DNA of 54,767 nt from Prochloraceae cyanobacterium (lineage in GTDB: Bacteria; Cyanobacteriota; Cyanobacteriia; Cyanobacteriales; JASJDA01). The stretch spans positions 1 through 54,767 of the forward strand of contig JASJDA010000007.1 in NCBI GenBank assembly GCA_030065755.1. The letters run 5' to 3'. The notes below the pieces were generated by a model that made no database searches, was not told where the DNA came from, and saw only the letters and a program-made list of their open reading frames with translations. Numbering within the stretch: position 1 is the stretch's first letter; each line of letters begins with the position of its first letter. Positions 33,697-43,272 of this stretch are shown here, piece by piece. The position numbers and the translations under genes are program-made.

Positions 33697-36594
33697 TTAG
33701 TTTTGAGATATGGATGTATCTGGCTCGGAAACACTTGTTTCTGTATTGTTATTTTCTGTATACTCTATCGAATCTGGTTCTAATAATTCTTGTAAAGGTA
33801 GTTCTGGTAGGCTGAAAAAATCAATGGTTTTCAGCATCTGATCCGATAGACTGTCCACAGTTTCCGATCGGCTTTGGCTATTTACGGTCAGTTTTGCTAT
33901 CTTGGCAGCTAAATTGGCAATGTCTTCCATAACCTCAGCAGTGCATTGAGCTGCTGCAACTATTTCTTCACTGGACTTGACCACAACTCTCTCTGACTGC
34001 ACTGCTTCTCTGTTTACTGACTGAACTGTATCGAAGACTTGGCTGGACTTTTCTATACCTTTGGTAAACTCTTTCATCAATTCCCCTAGGTTTTGTACGT
34101 CTGAATCAACAGCAGAAACTACTTTGTGAATTTGACTGCTGCGCTGTTCGAGAATTGTCAGACCGTCGTTGGTTTGGTGAGCCAGATTGCTGACCTGATT
34201 GGCGATCGACTCAAATTCTCTGGCTACTACTGCAAATTGCCTGGGATCTCTTTGTTCGGCTGCTCTAGCAGCCACTAGAGAAGCATTCATAGCTAGTACC
34301 TGAGTTAGAGAGGCAATATGGCTTTGTTCCTGCACGAATTGATCTGCTAGTCCGACAAATTCTCCTAGAGTTTTCATCTGCTGTACGATGCGATCGTTAC
34401 TTTGCTGTAGAGTGCCAATACCTTGAGTTAGTTCTCCAAGTAAGTTGTGTCCTCGATCCACAGCAGTTTCGAGGTTAGAGAGGGATTGATTAGTCGTCTG
34501 GATTTGCTCTGCTGATTCAGTGGCAATTTTTTCTACCTTTTGGCCCAAGTCTAATACTTGCATAACTCCTTTAACTTGTAGTTCGGCGCTGCCTGCTAAC
34601 TTTGATGCTAGCTTTTTTTGAACTCTGCTATTTTCTCGAACTTCTTGAGCGGTGTTTAATATTTGAACTAGCACCCAAGCCATGCCTTCGGTTAACCGGT
34701 TTAAGGTATCTGCTACTAAACCCGTGATCCGATCGCTGACCTCAGCTTTGACGGTCAAATCTCCTTCTTCTAAATGAGAGACCACATCTAGTAGGTGTGC
34801 TACTTCATTTTGAATAAATTCACTTTCTATGGAGAGGGAGAGCAAACTGGCTACTGAGTTCATAAACGTCTGTTCCTCGGTAGTCCACTGACGGGGTGTT
34901 TCTTGGTTTTCGCAACGAACAAATCCCTGAGTCTGACCTGAGGCATTTCGCACGGGTACGTTTAACATTGACGCAATTTGGGGAGGAATTTTTTCTAACT
35001 CTGGTAGTTCGCTAACTATGGGATTTTTTTCAGTATTGTCAATGGCAATAATTTCCCCAAGCTCTAAAGCCTCAAAATATTTGGGTAAATCTTCAGCTTT
35101 AAGTATTTGTTCTTCTGAATGTTGTTGCGATTTGCGATTGTAGCGATCGAGGCACGTCAGAGTAGTGTGAGATTTGTCGTAGAGCCATATACTGGCTACA
35201 TCTACAGAAAGGGTGGCGGCGATCGTTTTGGTGAAAGCTTTAGCAGCTTCTTTGGCGTTTCCTTCGATCAATACTTCGTTGCGAACTAAGTCTAATAACT
35301 TGGAGACTACTTTGTTGCGCAAACTCAAGTTTTCTGAATTTTGTTGCAATTTTCCTAATAGCTGCTGAATTTTGTCCGCCATACTGTTGGTATTGGCAGC
35401 CAAAGTTGACAGTTCGTCAGAACCTTTGACGGGTAAACGAAATCCCAAATCTCCCTGACCAATTTTTTTGACGGTTGTTGAGGCTTCTAAGATCGGTTTG
35501 ACGCTTTCATTAGCTATGTAGGCAACAATTGCCATTACCAAAATCGTGGTAATGAGAGTTCCCACAATAAAAGTATTTCCTAATTCTTGCTGCGCGGCAA
35601 ATGCTTCTTCGAGTTCGGTTTCTACCAGCACCGACCACTCCAAATTTGATAAGTTAGCAATTGGATTGGGAATTGCTGAAAACCCTATTAACTCTTGTTC
35701 TCCGTCTATTTCATCTACTGTTGTAAATGCTCCTGATTTTCCCTTTGAGCTTTCCTCAGCTAACATGGGAAAAATTTCATCGGCTTTAGTAGTTCGAGCG
35801 CTGGATTCCCCGTCCTCTGGCTCCTGGTCTTTTTGTTCGTCTTTTTCGTCCTCGTTTATCAGTGAAAGGAAAATATGTCCTCTCTTGTCCACCAGATGTA
35901 TGTGACCCAATTTTTCCACGTCGCTGAATAATTCTTTAATACCAGCTAGGGAAATTCGGGTTCTGACAACTCCAATAACTTCATTGCTGAAACTATCTTT
36001 AATGGGAGCGGCAATATAAACTACTTTTTCTCTGAGTTGTTTAAAAGACTGAGGCTGAGAAATGAAGGCGCTGCCTTTGATAGCTTCTTGAAAATATCGA
36101 TCGTCTTTATGGTTTATATGCTCTGCATCCCCAGTTACAGCTATATTATTACCCTCTCGATCGATAAAGGCGATGCTGTCGTAGATTTTTCCGTAGTAGG
36201 AGAGATATCTATCTAGGAGTTCTTTCTTTTGGAGGACTGTGGTGCCTTCGCGCAATTCTTTATTGACTAAAATAGGTTGTTGTGATAAGGCTACAATATC
36301 GCCATAGCGCTCGAACACGAAGCCGCTCGTTCTCTCTGCGAGAATTTCTGCTGTGACTTTTTGCTTATTTTGAACTTCATTATTGAGCCGGCGATCGGCG
36401 ATCCAGTAGCTCATAGCGCCAATAACTACTACGGGTACGACGCTAATCACTACAGCGATCGCCGTAGCCTTGAAACGCAAGCTAGACAAAAACCCGCTTC
36501 CGCTCCAACCCGAGTTTCCCTGAGTTTGGGGAGAAGTATTCTTTGATGTAGATTTTAATATAGTTTCTTTCTTCATTGAATTGTATCTACTCAT
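33697..36594 (-). CDS. Methyl-accepting chemotaxis protein with GAF domain (PilJ/TaxD-like)
   Basis: A 965-residue chemoreceptor, a paralog of the following one. A membrane helix at about 43-68, a Cache sensor (YDSIAFIDREGNNIAVTGD), a second membrane helix at about 340-362 and a HAMP domain are followed by a GAF domain at about 435-590 (SVDVASIWLYDKSHTTLTCLD). GAF domains bind small ligands or bilins, but I see no clear cysteine-centred bilin motif. Then come a second HAMP-like unit (EEGDLTVKAEVSDRITGLV) and the signalling domain with VLAMNASLVAARAAEQRDPRQ. An acidic insert near residues 255-275 (DEDEKDEQKDQEPEDGE) lies in the sensor domain. Ligand unknown. Confidence 0.93.
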   Translation of the reverse strand: MSRYNSMKKETILKSTSKNTSPQTQGNSGWSGSGFLSSLRFKATAIAVVISVVPVVVIGAMSYWIADRRLNNEVQNKQKVTAEILAERTSGFVFERYGDIVALSQQPILVNKELREGTTVLQKKELLDRYLSYYGKIYDSIAFIDREGNNIAVTGDAEHINHKDDRYFQEAIKGSAFISQPQSFKQLREKVVYIAAPIKDSFSNEVIGVVRTRISLAGIKELFSDVEKLGHIHLVDKRGHIFLSLINEDEKDEQKDQEPEDGESSARTTKADEIFPMLAEESSKGKSGAFTTVDEIDGEQELIGFSAIPNPIANLSNLEWSVLVETELEEAFAAQQELGNTFIVGTLITTILVMAIVAYIANESVKPILEASTTVKKIGQGDLGFRLPVKGSDELSTLAANTNSMADKIQQLLGKLQQNSENLSLRNKVVSKLLDLVRNEVLIEGNAKEAAKAFTKTIAATLSVDVASIWLYDKSHTTLTCLDRYNRKSQQHSEEQILKAEDLPKYFEALELGEIIAIDNTEKNPIVSELPELEKIPPQIASMLNVPVRNASGQTQGFVRCENQETPRQWTTEEQTFMNSVASLLSLSIESEFIQNEVAHLLDVVSHLEEGDLTVKAEVSDRITGLVADTLNRLTEGMAWVLVQILNTAQEVRENSRVQKKLASKLAGSAELQVKGVMQVLDLGQKVEKIATESAEQIQTTNQSLSNLETAVDRGHNLLGELTQGIGTLQQSNDRIVQQMKTLGEFVGLADQFVQEQSHIASLTQVLAMNASLVAARAAEQRDPRQFAVVAREFESIANQVSNLAHQTNDGLTILEQRSSQIHKVVSAVDSDVQNLGELMKEFTKGIEKSSQVFDTVQSVNREAVQSERVVVKSSEEIVAAAQCTAEVMEDIANLAAKIAKLTVNSQSRSETVDSLSDQMLKTIDFFSLPELPLQELLEPDSIEYTENNNTETSVSEPDTSISQN

Positions 36595-36637
36595 ATCTAA
36601 CGGAAGAACAATTATTTTTTTGCAAGCTTCTCACTAC

Positions 36638-37084
36638 CTAAAAACACGCCGAGTTAGGCTGCCAAACTCGTTCGGGAATATCTTGAGGAGCGAAAATTCG
36701 ATACTTTGAGTTTGAAACAGATATTGCCTCTACCGAAACACTACCAATTATTCCCTCGACTACTATTCCTACTCCAGCAATATTTCCTGCTTGTTCGTTC
36801 AAACGGACAGCTATTAAGGTTTCTTTCATTAGTTTCGACTCCATCTGTATTGTTGTTTCTATTTCTCGTGCGAATTCTAATGAAATTAGGGGAATAATAC
36901 TACCTTGATGGTGAACTACTCCTAGAATTAGACTGTCGTACATTGACAAAGGCAGTAGTTGCTTTCTGTTAACAACAATAATCTCGGCAACTATCTTTGA
37001 GGGAAAGGCTAGCTCCTGTTTGCCACAGCGAGTAAGAATACATCGATTTTGTAATGATAGAGAAATATCCTTTTGCGATGTCAT
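36638..37084 (-). CDS. CheW-like adaptor
   Basis: A 148-residue single-domain CheW protein. The beta-rich core reads FPSKIVAEIIVVNRKQLLPL, SLILGVVHHQGSIIPLISLEF and IVVEGIIGSVSVEAISVS. It should bridge the two receptors to CheA at the membrane arrays. It lies 38 bases after the CheY-like gene and 44 before the first receptor gene, in the same transcript. The ATG at 37084 overlaps no neighbour. Confidence 0.88.
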   Translation of the reverse strand: MTSQKDISLSLQNRCILTRCGKQELAFPSKIVAEIIVVNRKQLLPLSMYDSLILGVVHHQGSIIPLISLEFAREIETTIQMESKLMKETLIAVRLNEQAGNIAGVGIVVEGIIGSVSVEAISVSNSKYRIFAPQDIPERVWQPNSACF

Positions 37085-37121
37085 AAATATTATTGAATAA
37101 TAACAATATTATTAAATTAAT

Positions 37122-37478
37122 TTAAACTTTTTCGATGAGTTGGGCGAGAGTTTTTCGATTGGCTGGTTTGATCAAATATTCATTAGCTCCAGCTCGCTTG
37201 AGACCGTACTTAATTTCTAAAGAGGATCTCTTACCAGAATAAATGACAACGTGTTGCTTTGCTGTCGATTGATTGCTTCGCAGGGTTCTCAGAAATTTAT
37301 AGCCATCTTGTTCTGGCATGACAATATCTAAAAACACGGAGTTATATTTACCTGTAGCAATTAGTTCGACGAGACCTTTGGTACTGTCGCTTTGATCGAC
37401 TTCGTGACCCATTCTTTCTAATAATGAGCTTAGAAGTCGTCTATCTATGGGATTATCGTCAACAATTAAAAAACGCAC
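37122..37478 (-). CDS. Single-domain response regulator (CheY/PilH/TaxP2-like)
   Basis: A 118-residue receiver domain. The acidic pocket is D7-D8 (LIVDDNP), the phospho-acceptor is D51 (FLDIVMP) and the conserved lysine is in YLIKPAN. There is no output domain, so it likely acts by protein contact or as a phosphate sink, as PilH/CheY do in pilus-type systems. The start is GTG, closely preceded by GAGAAG. It is the second gene of the operon. Confidence 0.93.
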   Translation of the reverse strand: MRFLIVDDNPIDRRLLSSLLERMGHEVDQSDSTKGLVELIATGKYNSVFLDIVMPEQDGYKFLRTLRSNQSTAKQHVVIYSGKRSSLEIKYGLKRAGANEYLIKPANRKTLAQLIEKV

Positions 37479-37527
37479 CTTCTCTTATTCCTCTTTTCTG
37501 GTTTTCCTAGTGAAAATTTTACCGATT

Positions 37528-38742
37528 TTATTCAACTTGCGTTGGCGTTTCGAATTTTGGGACTAATTCCTCAAGTATTGCCCTCAGTTCGGTTTGGAAT
37601 TGTTTTGTTTCTGTAGTAGCTAAAGGTTTAGTGAGAAATCGGCAATTACTCCACTGAGCGCGCCACTTGTTAGAAAGCTTATTTTCAGCAGTTAAAATTA
37701 CTAGGGGAATTGATGCTATTTGAGGTTTTCTACGAATTACTTTAACCAAGTCAAAACCGGACACTGTTGGCATATTAATATCGATAAAAATAACTGCAGG
37801 ACGAGAACGAGCGATCTTTTCAATAGCAGTTTGCGGATTGTAGGAAGATTCTACTGTATAGCCCCAATTAGTAACTAAATTTTCAAAACGTTTTATTAAT
37901 ATGGGCGAGTCGTCAACGATAAAAATTTCCCTTCCTTTAGTTGCCGATTGAGAGTTTGTGGTGTTTTTTGAAGGATTAATTAGGGTAACGAGTTTGTTAT
38001 GAACAAATGGAGCAAAAACTTTGGCAATGTCTAAAGAGTCCTTAGCCAAAGCTATAGCGATCGACTCTAAAGTTTTTCCACTTTTAACTAAGCTGTACAG
38101 GCGCTGTTTTTGTTTCACTGTTAAATTAGAGCTGCTAACCATTTCAGCGTTAACTATGGGAATACTATTCATAGAAGGAATTACCGTCTTTAGTTGCCGC
38201 CACAATAAATGTCGCTGACTGGCAATATCTATCAACTCAGCTAAATTGAAACCTTCGATCGGCGCAGTGAAGTCAATTTGAGATGTAGGTAAAAATTGCG
38301 CTTCTCCCGCTCGACTGAATAAACAAGCATCAAAATCTGACAAGATTTTCAGCTTCACTGCTTCTATTGCTTCAGGAGGAGTTAGCAAACCGGCTGTTTG
38401 CATTATGGTCAGCAATCGATCGAGTGGAACAGTTCGAGCGGAGTTTAATTTTTGCTCTAGATTTAAAAGAGCCTGCTTGACGCTACTCTTTCGCAATGAA
38501 GGTACGTAACGCTGCAAAGTTAGGAGAAAATTTTTCCACGAAAGTTTCTCATTCCCCGTAAAAACAACTCTTCCCTCTGACACCATTACATACCAAAATG
38601 CTCCACTTTCCTTCATTACAGGATTCTTAAACTTGTGCTGCCAATACCCTGTAGATTTTGTTTGGCCGATTTGTTTTAGTTTTTCTGGTAACTCGCCTAC
38701 TTGAAACGAGAAGCTATTAGAATTAGATATTGGTGGGAACAT
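37528..38742 (-). CDS. PatA-like response regulator (TaxP1/PilG-like)
   Basis: A 404-residue protein. The N-terminal 250 residues form the cyanobacterial PatA-type region (PATAN and following helices; LSWKNFLLTLQRYVPSLRKS, LDRLLTIMQTAGLLTPPEA). The C-terminal receiver starts with IFIVDDSP and has phospho-acceptor D321 (FIDINMP) and KPLA. Proteins of this class head phototaxis operons and control type IV pilus polarity or motor proteins. It is the first gene of the minus-strand chemotaxis operon, and the ATG at 38742 has no other candidate nearby. Confidence 0.9.
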   Translation of the reverse strand: MFPPISNSNSFSFQVGELPEKLKQIGQTKSTGYWQHKFKNPVMKESGAFWYVMVSEGRVVFTGNEKLSWKNFLLTLQRYVPSLRKSSVKQALLNLEQKLNSARTVPLDRLLTIMQTAGLLTPPEAIEAVKLKILSDFDACLFSRAGEAQFLPTSQIDFTAPIEGFNLAELIDIASQRHLLWRQLKTVIPSMNSIPIVNAEMVSSSNLTVKQKQRLYSLVKSGKTLESIAIALAKDSLDIAKVFAPFVHNKLVTLINPSKNTTNSQSATKGREIFIVDDSPILIKRFENLVTNWGYTVESSYNPQTAIEKIARSRPAVIFIDINMPTVSGFDLVKVIRRKPQIASIPLVILTAENKLSNKWRAQWSNCRFLTKPLATTETKQFQTELRAILEELVPKFETPTQVE

Positions 38743-38929
38743 AGTTCGACTAACTAATGATTAGGTGTTCTTCTGTTTCGGGACTAATTTGACGGATCGC
38801 GCTCGAAATAAAATACTAGTTTGATAGACCATTTTTATCTTTGAGGTATCCAGATATACTTAATAATCTCGTAGTATTTTTATTTGAGGGTTTCAATGTT
38901 AAGGAAATCTATCTTAAATTATCTCTTTA

Positions 38930-39583
38930 TTATTCAGCTAAAACCAGCCAATTTTGCAACTCTTCCCATCCCAAGCCTTTCCGAACTATACTAGGTTCGT
39001 CTGTAGTAAAATCCAAAATTGTAGAGACTTCAAAACCAGGCTCGGAATCGTCGTCAATAATAATATCTACTAATTTGTCGAGAGCGTCAAATAGTCGAGG
39101 CTTTTCTAAGCCAACCGTAGGGAATTCTCCTTCCTCATCGAGTAAATGAGCAGAAGTAGAAATAATCGGATTTCCCAGAGATTGTAATAATGTTTGACAG
39201 ATGGGACGATCGGGAACGCGAATTCCAGTAGTTTTACGGTTCGGACTCATTACCAGCTTAGGAACTAATTTGGTCGCTGGTAATAAAAAAGTATATGGTC
39301 CTGGAATTAAACGTTTCATAATGCGGTATGCTCGGTCTGTTACCCATGCGTATTTAGAAATATTAGATAAAGAAGGACACAAAAATGTTAGAGGCTTATC
39401 ATTAGATATCTGTTTGATATTCCTAACTCGCTCTAGTGCTGATTTTACATTGAGATCGCAACCAATGGCATAAACAGTATCTGTGGGATAGAGCATTACA
39501 GCACCTTTTTTAAGCGCCTCAGTAATTTTGTCTATGCGATTTTGCTGGGGATTTTGTGGATGAAGGGAGTAGAGAGTTGCCAT
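38930..39583 (-). CDS. Sua5/YciO/YrdC family threonylcarbamoyl-AMP synthase-like protein
   Basis: A 217-residue protein of the YrdC fold. Diagnostic stretches are [55 protein letters not shown] and NPIISTSAH. Enzymes of this group make threonylcarbamoyl-AMP from threonine, bicarbonate and ATP for the t6A modification of tRNAs; the YciO branch has uncertain activity, so no symbol is given. I chose the ATG at 39583 over an upstream TTG at 39595. It is divergent from larC, with only about 31 bases between start codons, so their promoters must overlap. Confidence 0.9.
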   Translation of the reverse strand: MATLYSLHPQNPQQNRIDKITEALKKGAVMLYPTDTVYAIGCDLNVKSALERVRNIKQISNDKPLTFLCPSLSNISKYAWVTDRAYRIMKRLIPGPYTFLLPATKLVPKLVMSPNRKTTGIRVPDRPICQTLLQSLGNPIISTSAHLLDEEGEFPTVGLEKPRLFDALDKLVDIIIDDDSEPGFEVSTILDFTTDEPSIVRKGLGWEELQNWLVLAE

Positions 39584-39614
39584 AGAAGATGTCAAAATTC
39601 ACAAAGTTACGTAC

Positions 39615-40826
39615 ATGAAAAAGTTGGCTTATTTACAATGTCCGACGGGAATTGCTGGGGATATGTGTTTGGGAGCGCTAGTAGATGCAGGTGTACCCTT
39701 AGAATATTTAATTGAGAAACTAGAGGGTTTGGGTCTACAAAACGAGTATCGCCTAAGACAAGAAAAAGTTACTCGTCAAGGTCAACTAGCTACAAAAATT
39801 CACGTCGATTTACATAACATTAAAAAGCATCACCGACATTTACCGGAAATTGAAAACATAATTCTTGATGCTAATTTACCAGCAAAAGCATCGAAGTGGA
39901 GTTTGGAGGTGTTCGGTCAATTAGCGATCGCAGAAGGTGCAGTACACGGTATCGAACCGGAAAAAGTCCACTTCCACGAAGTCGGCGCTACTGATGCTAT
40001 TGTAGATATTGTCGGCACTTGTTTGGGTTTGGATTGGCTAGAAGTTGACGAGTTACAATGTTCTTCTCTACCTACGGGTGGGGGGACTGTAAAAGCTGCT
40101 CACGGACAATTGCCCGTCCCAGTTCCAGCAGTGTTAAAGTTGTGGGAGTCCCGACAAGTACCAGTTTACAGTAATGGCATTGAAAAGGAACTGGTAACGC
40201 CTACTGGGGCTGCGATCGCTACTACTCTTGCTACTCGTTTCGGTACCCCTCCAGCTATGACGGTTAAACGCATCGGTTTGGGTGCGGGTTCTAAGGATTT
40301 ACCTATCCCCAATATACTCCGACTTTGGCTGGGAGAAGAAATAATTGAGCAGACGATCGAAGTTTCAGCAGGAAAATTAGAGACAATTTCTGTATTAGAG
40401 ACACAAATAGACGACATGAGTCCCCAGGCGATCGCTTACACCTGCGAACAATTATTTGAAGCGGGTGCGGTGGATGTTTTTACTGTGGCGATCGGCATGA
40501 AAAAATCTCGTCCAGCAATACTCTTAACTGTCATTTGTCCCCCAGAAAAAGTTATGAACTGCGAAACGGTTATGTTTCGCGAAACTACGACTTTAGGTAT
40601 CCGTCGTTTGAATTCTACGCGATCGATCCTACAACGGGAAATACAACCAGTAGAAACAGAATACGGCACGGTCAGAGTAAAAATAGCAACTAATGGCAAA
40701 GAAATTATCAACGTACAGCCAGAATATGAAGACTGCGCTCAATTAGCCAGGAAATACGAGCGGCCATTGCATCAAATCCATAAAATAGCTTTAGATACCT
40801 GGTACGAATCAAATCGTCTTCTTTGA
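39615..40826 (+). CDS. larC: Nickel-pincer cofactor biosynthesis protein LarC
   Basis: A 403-residue protein of the former DUF111 family. Family landmarks are [57 protein letters not shown] and [14 protein letters not shown]. LarC is the CTP-dependent nickel insertase that makes the nickel-pincer nucleotide of lactate racemase. In cyanobacteria larC often occurs without larA nearby, as here, so the recipient enzyme is unclear. It is a single uninterrupted frame, unlike the split or frameshifted larC of lactobacilli. Confidence 0.92.
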   Translation: MKKLAYLQCPTGIAGDMCLGALVDAGVPLEYLIEKLEGLGLQNEYRLRQEKVTRQGQLATKIHVDLHNIKKHHRHLPEIENIILDANLPAKASKWSLEVFGQLAIAEGAVHGIEPEKVHFHEVGATDAIVDIVGTCLGLDWLEVDELQCSSLPTGGGTVKAAHGQLPVPVPAVLKLWESRQVPVYSNGIEKELVTPTGAAIATTLATRFGTPPAMTVKRIGLGAGSKDLPIPNILRLWLGEEIIEQTIEVSAGKLETISVLETQIDDMSPQAIAYTCEQLFEAGAVDVFTVAIGMKKSRPAILLTVICPPEKVMNCETVMFRETTTLGIRRLNSTRSILQREIQPVETEYGTVRVKIATNGKEIINVQPEYEDCAQLARKYERPLHQIHKIALDTWYESNRLL

Positions 40827-41048
40827 AAACAAATCTTGCTACTCCTGAAAAGCACCTTGTTATTGAATTAATAAGCTAACCCCCATAACTGGGGATAACT
40901 TTAAACTATTTGAAGTTATCCCAAATTCCTGAATTATGGCTACATATATTTCTCCCTCTCTCCCCCTCTCCCCCCTCTCCCTTTCATCATCCGTAGCCAA
41001 CATAAGGGAAATTGCTATTAGGTAAGAGGTCGCTGGAGAACAAATTTC

Positions 41049-41150
41049 ATGCCCCAGCCTCTTGACTTTTCTCAACAGGACTGGTTTGATTGGGATTTGA
41101 TAGAAATTTATCTAGAGTCTTATTCAGCTTTAATAATAAAAGGGCGATAG
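41049..41150 (+). CDS. 33-residue acidic ORF just upstream of pipX
   Basis: An ATG ten bases after GGAGA starts a 33-codon ORF with a clearly protein-like, acidic and aromatic sequence: MPQPLDFSQQDWFDWDLIEI, then YLESYSALI. There is no signal peptide. It ends 45 bases before the pipX ATG on the same strand and may be cotranscribed with pipX-pipY. It is too short for routine annotation. I know of no named family, though conservation next to pipX would make it a real small protein. Confidence 0.45.
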   Translation: MPQPLDFSQQDWFDWDLIEIYLESYSALIIKGR

Positions 41151-41195
41151 TCGCTACGATGCTTCCTTACTCCTGTGTTATTTTCGTGAATCTTG

Positions 41196-41468
41196 ATGAA
41201 CAGTGAAACCTATCTCAATCATCCAACCTTCGGTCTGCTATATAAAATCTGCTCGGTTGAAAATAACCAAGAGTTATTTACTACTCTATATGCCCAACGT
41301 CTATTTTTCCTCGTAACAATTAATTCAGAAAACATTAGTTTTGAACCAATTAGTCGATCGGACGCTCGTTTGATAGTAGAAAGCCGCTTGCGCCAGCTAC
41401 TTCGCACGGGAGCTTCTAAAGAAGTATACAAACAGCTTAATGGCATTTATCAGCGCACATTCCAGTAA
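41196..41468 (+). CDS. pipX: PipX, PII-interacting coactivator of NtcA
   Basis: A 90-residue protein matching cyanobacterial PipX. The Tudor-like N-terminal fold carries LYAQRLFFLVT and FEPISRSDARLIVESRLRQL, and the C-terminal helices follow. PipX binds either NtcA, boosting transcription when 2-oxoglutarate is high (nitrogen shortage), or PII when nitrogen is ample. The ATG at 41196 is one codon inside an open frame that begins with TTG; the ATG fits the family start MNxExYLNHPTFG. The PLP-protein gene pipY follows directly, as in other cyanobacteria. Confidence 0.96.
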   Translation: MNSETYLNHPTFGLLYKICSVENNQELFTTLYAQRLFFLVTINSENISFEPISRSDARLIVESRLRQLLRTGASKEVYKQLNGIYQRTFQ

Positions 41469-41484
41469 TTTCACTCCTCCATAT

Positions 41485-42162
41485 ATGACTGGCTTAATTG
41501 CTCAACGCATTAACCAAATTCGCCAACAAATACCTTCGCGGGTTCGTCTAATTGCTGTTACCAAGCAGGTGTCAGTAGAAGCAATACGAGAGGCTTATGA
41601 GGCTGGGATTAGGGATTTTGCTGAAAATCGCATTCAAGAAGCTTTACCCAAACAAAAGCAATTAGAGGATTTACCCGATATTTGCTGGCATTTTATCGGT
41701 CACTTACAAGCTAATAAAGCCCAAAAAGCTCTAGAACATTTTGAGTGGATCCACTCGGTTGACAGCCTCAAACTCGCTCGACGTCTAGATCGCTTGGCAG
41801 ATAGTCTACCGAGTAAACCTAAAGTCTGTCTCCAAGTTAAAATCTTAAGCGATCCCAAAAAATATGGTTTTTCTGTTTCTGAATTATTAGCAGCATTATC
41901 AGAATTAGAGCGATGCGATCGTCTCAATATCCGAGGTTTGATGACAATTCTCCCTTTGGGATTATCTCGATCGGAAACACTAGCAGCTTTTCAAGCTACT
42001 CGCTCTTTAGCTGAAAAAATTAAACAGCAAAACTTGTCAAATTTAGTTTTTGAAGAATTATCTATGGGTATGTCAGCAGATTACTTACTGGCGATCGAAG
42101 CTGGAGCCACCATAATTCGGTTAGGACGTATTATTTTTGGAGAAAGACAGGGAAAGATTTAA
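41485..42162 (+). CDS. pipY: YggS/PROSC-family PLP-binding protein (PipY)
   Basis: A 225-residue single-domain fold-type III PLP protein. The cofactor lysine is in LIAVTKQVS, and HFIGHLQANKAQKAL, SMGMSADYLLAIEAGATIIRLG and IFGER are family marks. These proteins buffer pyridoxal phosphate and affect amino-acid balance; in cyanobacteria PipY is functionally linked to PipX. An upstream ATG at 41440 inside pipX would add 15 residues; the ATG at 41485, 17 bases after the pipX stop, fits the family's usual N-terminus better. Neither has a strong ribosome-binding site, so coupling to pipX is likely. Confidence 0.93.
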   Translation: MTGLIAQRINQIRQQIPSRVRLIAVTKQVSVEAIREAYEAGIRDFAENRIQEALPKQKQLEDLPDICWHFIGHLQANKAQKALEHFEWIHSVDSLKLARRLDRLADSLPSKPKVCLQVKILSDPKKYGFSVSELLAALSELERCDRLNIRGLMTILPLGLSRSETLAAFQATRSLAEKIKQQNLSNLVFEELSMGMSADYLLAIEAGATIIRLGRIIFGERQGKI

Positions 42163-42462
42163 ACTTTCAAGTTACATTATATTACGAAAAGCTCTTCCGA
42201 GGAACATTTTCACCCACTATATGTAATCATCTTGAACGCGACCGAACATTGGGAATAATGACTACCCCAGAAGATAACTTTGACTTGGTATATATTTGAG
42301 CTTGCCTAACACTCAATTATATTATAAAGTCATTTCGTTAAGGCAGGAGCGGAAAACTTTATTCGTTCTTACCCTATTTGCGAGTTTCTCTGAAAATAAG
42401 TCGTCTGCAACCTGTTGAGAGGTTTCCCACCTTAAAATGAACTCGTTAAGGAAACTGGTACT
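42163..42462. other. Intergenic leader before sepF
   Basis: About 300 bases without a credible ORF. The only distinct element is the AAGGA ribosome-binding site at about 42449, ten bases before the GTG of sepF. No hairpin with a T-run was seen. Confidence 0.4.
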
Positions 42463-43098
42463 GTGAATACAATTTTGACGAAGCTAAAAGATTTCGTCGG
42501 TTTAAATGAAGAAGATTACGAATACTACGAAGAAGAAGTAGCTGAGGAAAATTATCAAACCTCTCCCCAGCAAGAAATTCAACAGCGATCTCAAAGAGAG
42601 CCGCTACGCGGTGCGCAGCAAGAAGAAGAACGAATTAATCGCCGACGGACAAGAGAACGCAATCGAGAAACTATCAGTGCAGGAGTAGAAGCAGCCATGA
42701 CACGTAATGCGAACAGAAGTAATGTGATTGGAATGCCAGGAATTGCTAATAGTGTTTCAGAAGTGGTGATTATAGAACCCCATTCTTTTGAAGAAATGCC
42801 TCAAGTCATACAGACACTGCGGGAACGCAGATCTGTGGTCTTAAATCTCAATACCATGGATCCAGAAGAAGCTCAAAGAGCTGTAGATTTTGTCGCTGGG
42901 GGTACTTATGCTCTCGACGGTCATCAGGAGAGAATTGGAGAAAGTATCTTCTTATTTGCTCCAAGCTGCGTTAAAGTTAGCACCTTCTCCGGAATAATCA
43001 ATGAAATAACTCCTCCACAGCCAGAAACCCCTCCTCGTCAAACAGCACCAGTAGCTACTCACGGTTGGGCTCCAGATGCAACTCGCATAGCTCAGTAG
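42463..43098 (+). CDS. sepF: Cell division protein SepF
   Basis: A 211-residue SepF/Cdv2 protein. The N-terminal amphipathic membrane-binding helix ([20 protein letters not shown]) and a charged Glu/Arg-rich linker lead to the SepF domain at about 100-180 ([50 protein letters not shown]). It tethers FtsZ to the membrane at the division site. It starts with GTG, well placed after AAGGA. The pipX-pipY-sepF-proC order is a common cyanobacterial arrangement. Confidence 0.95.
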   Translation: MNTILTKLKDFVGLNEEDYEYYEEEVAEENYQTSPQQEIQQRSQREPLRGAQQEEERINRRRTRERNRETISAGVEAAMTRNANRSNVIGMPGIANSVSEVVIIEPHSFEEMPQVIQTLRERRSVVLNLNTMDPEEAQRAVDFVAGGTYALDGHQERIGESIFLFAPSCVKVSTFSGIINEITPPQPETPPRQTAPVATHGWAPDATRIAQ

Positions 43099-43125
43099 AC
43101 TTGTTGCAGAAGTCAGGGAAGCAGG

Positions 43126-43146
43126 GGTCAGAGGTCAGAGGTCAGA
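43126..43146. repeat. Three tandem GGTCAGA heptamers
   Basis: Three exact head-to-tail copies of GGTCAGA lie between sepF and proC, followed by G-rich and C-rich strings that can partly pair. This is a typical cyanobacterial short tandem repeat. Confidence 0.8.
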
Positions 43147-43272
43147 AGGGGAAGTTGAAGTTGAAAATAAATTGTCTTTCCATTTCTCCTCATCTCCCCA
43201 TACTTCTTCCCACATCCCCCTTCCCCTTTAATCATTATCTGTTGTCACAGCTATAGGAGCCTCACTTATTCC

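Noticed and set aside
40860-41075. 71-residue minus-strand open frame between larC and pipX
   Set aside because: Its middle is translated from a CT-rich low-complexity run (RERGERGREGE), and a better plus-strand ORF overlaps its start.
41175-41191. 17-base string before pipX that recurs with one mismatch at 47996-48012
   Set aside because: AT-rich, short, and in unrelated contexts (a 5' leader and a 3' end), so probably coincidence.
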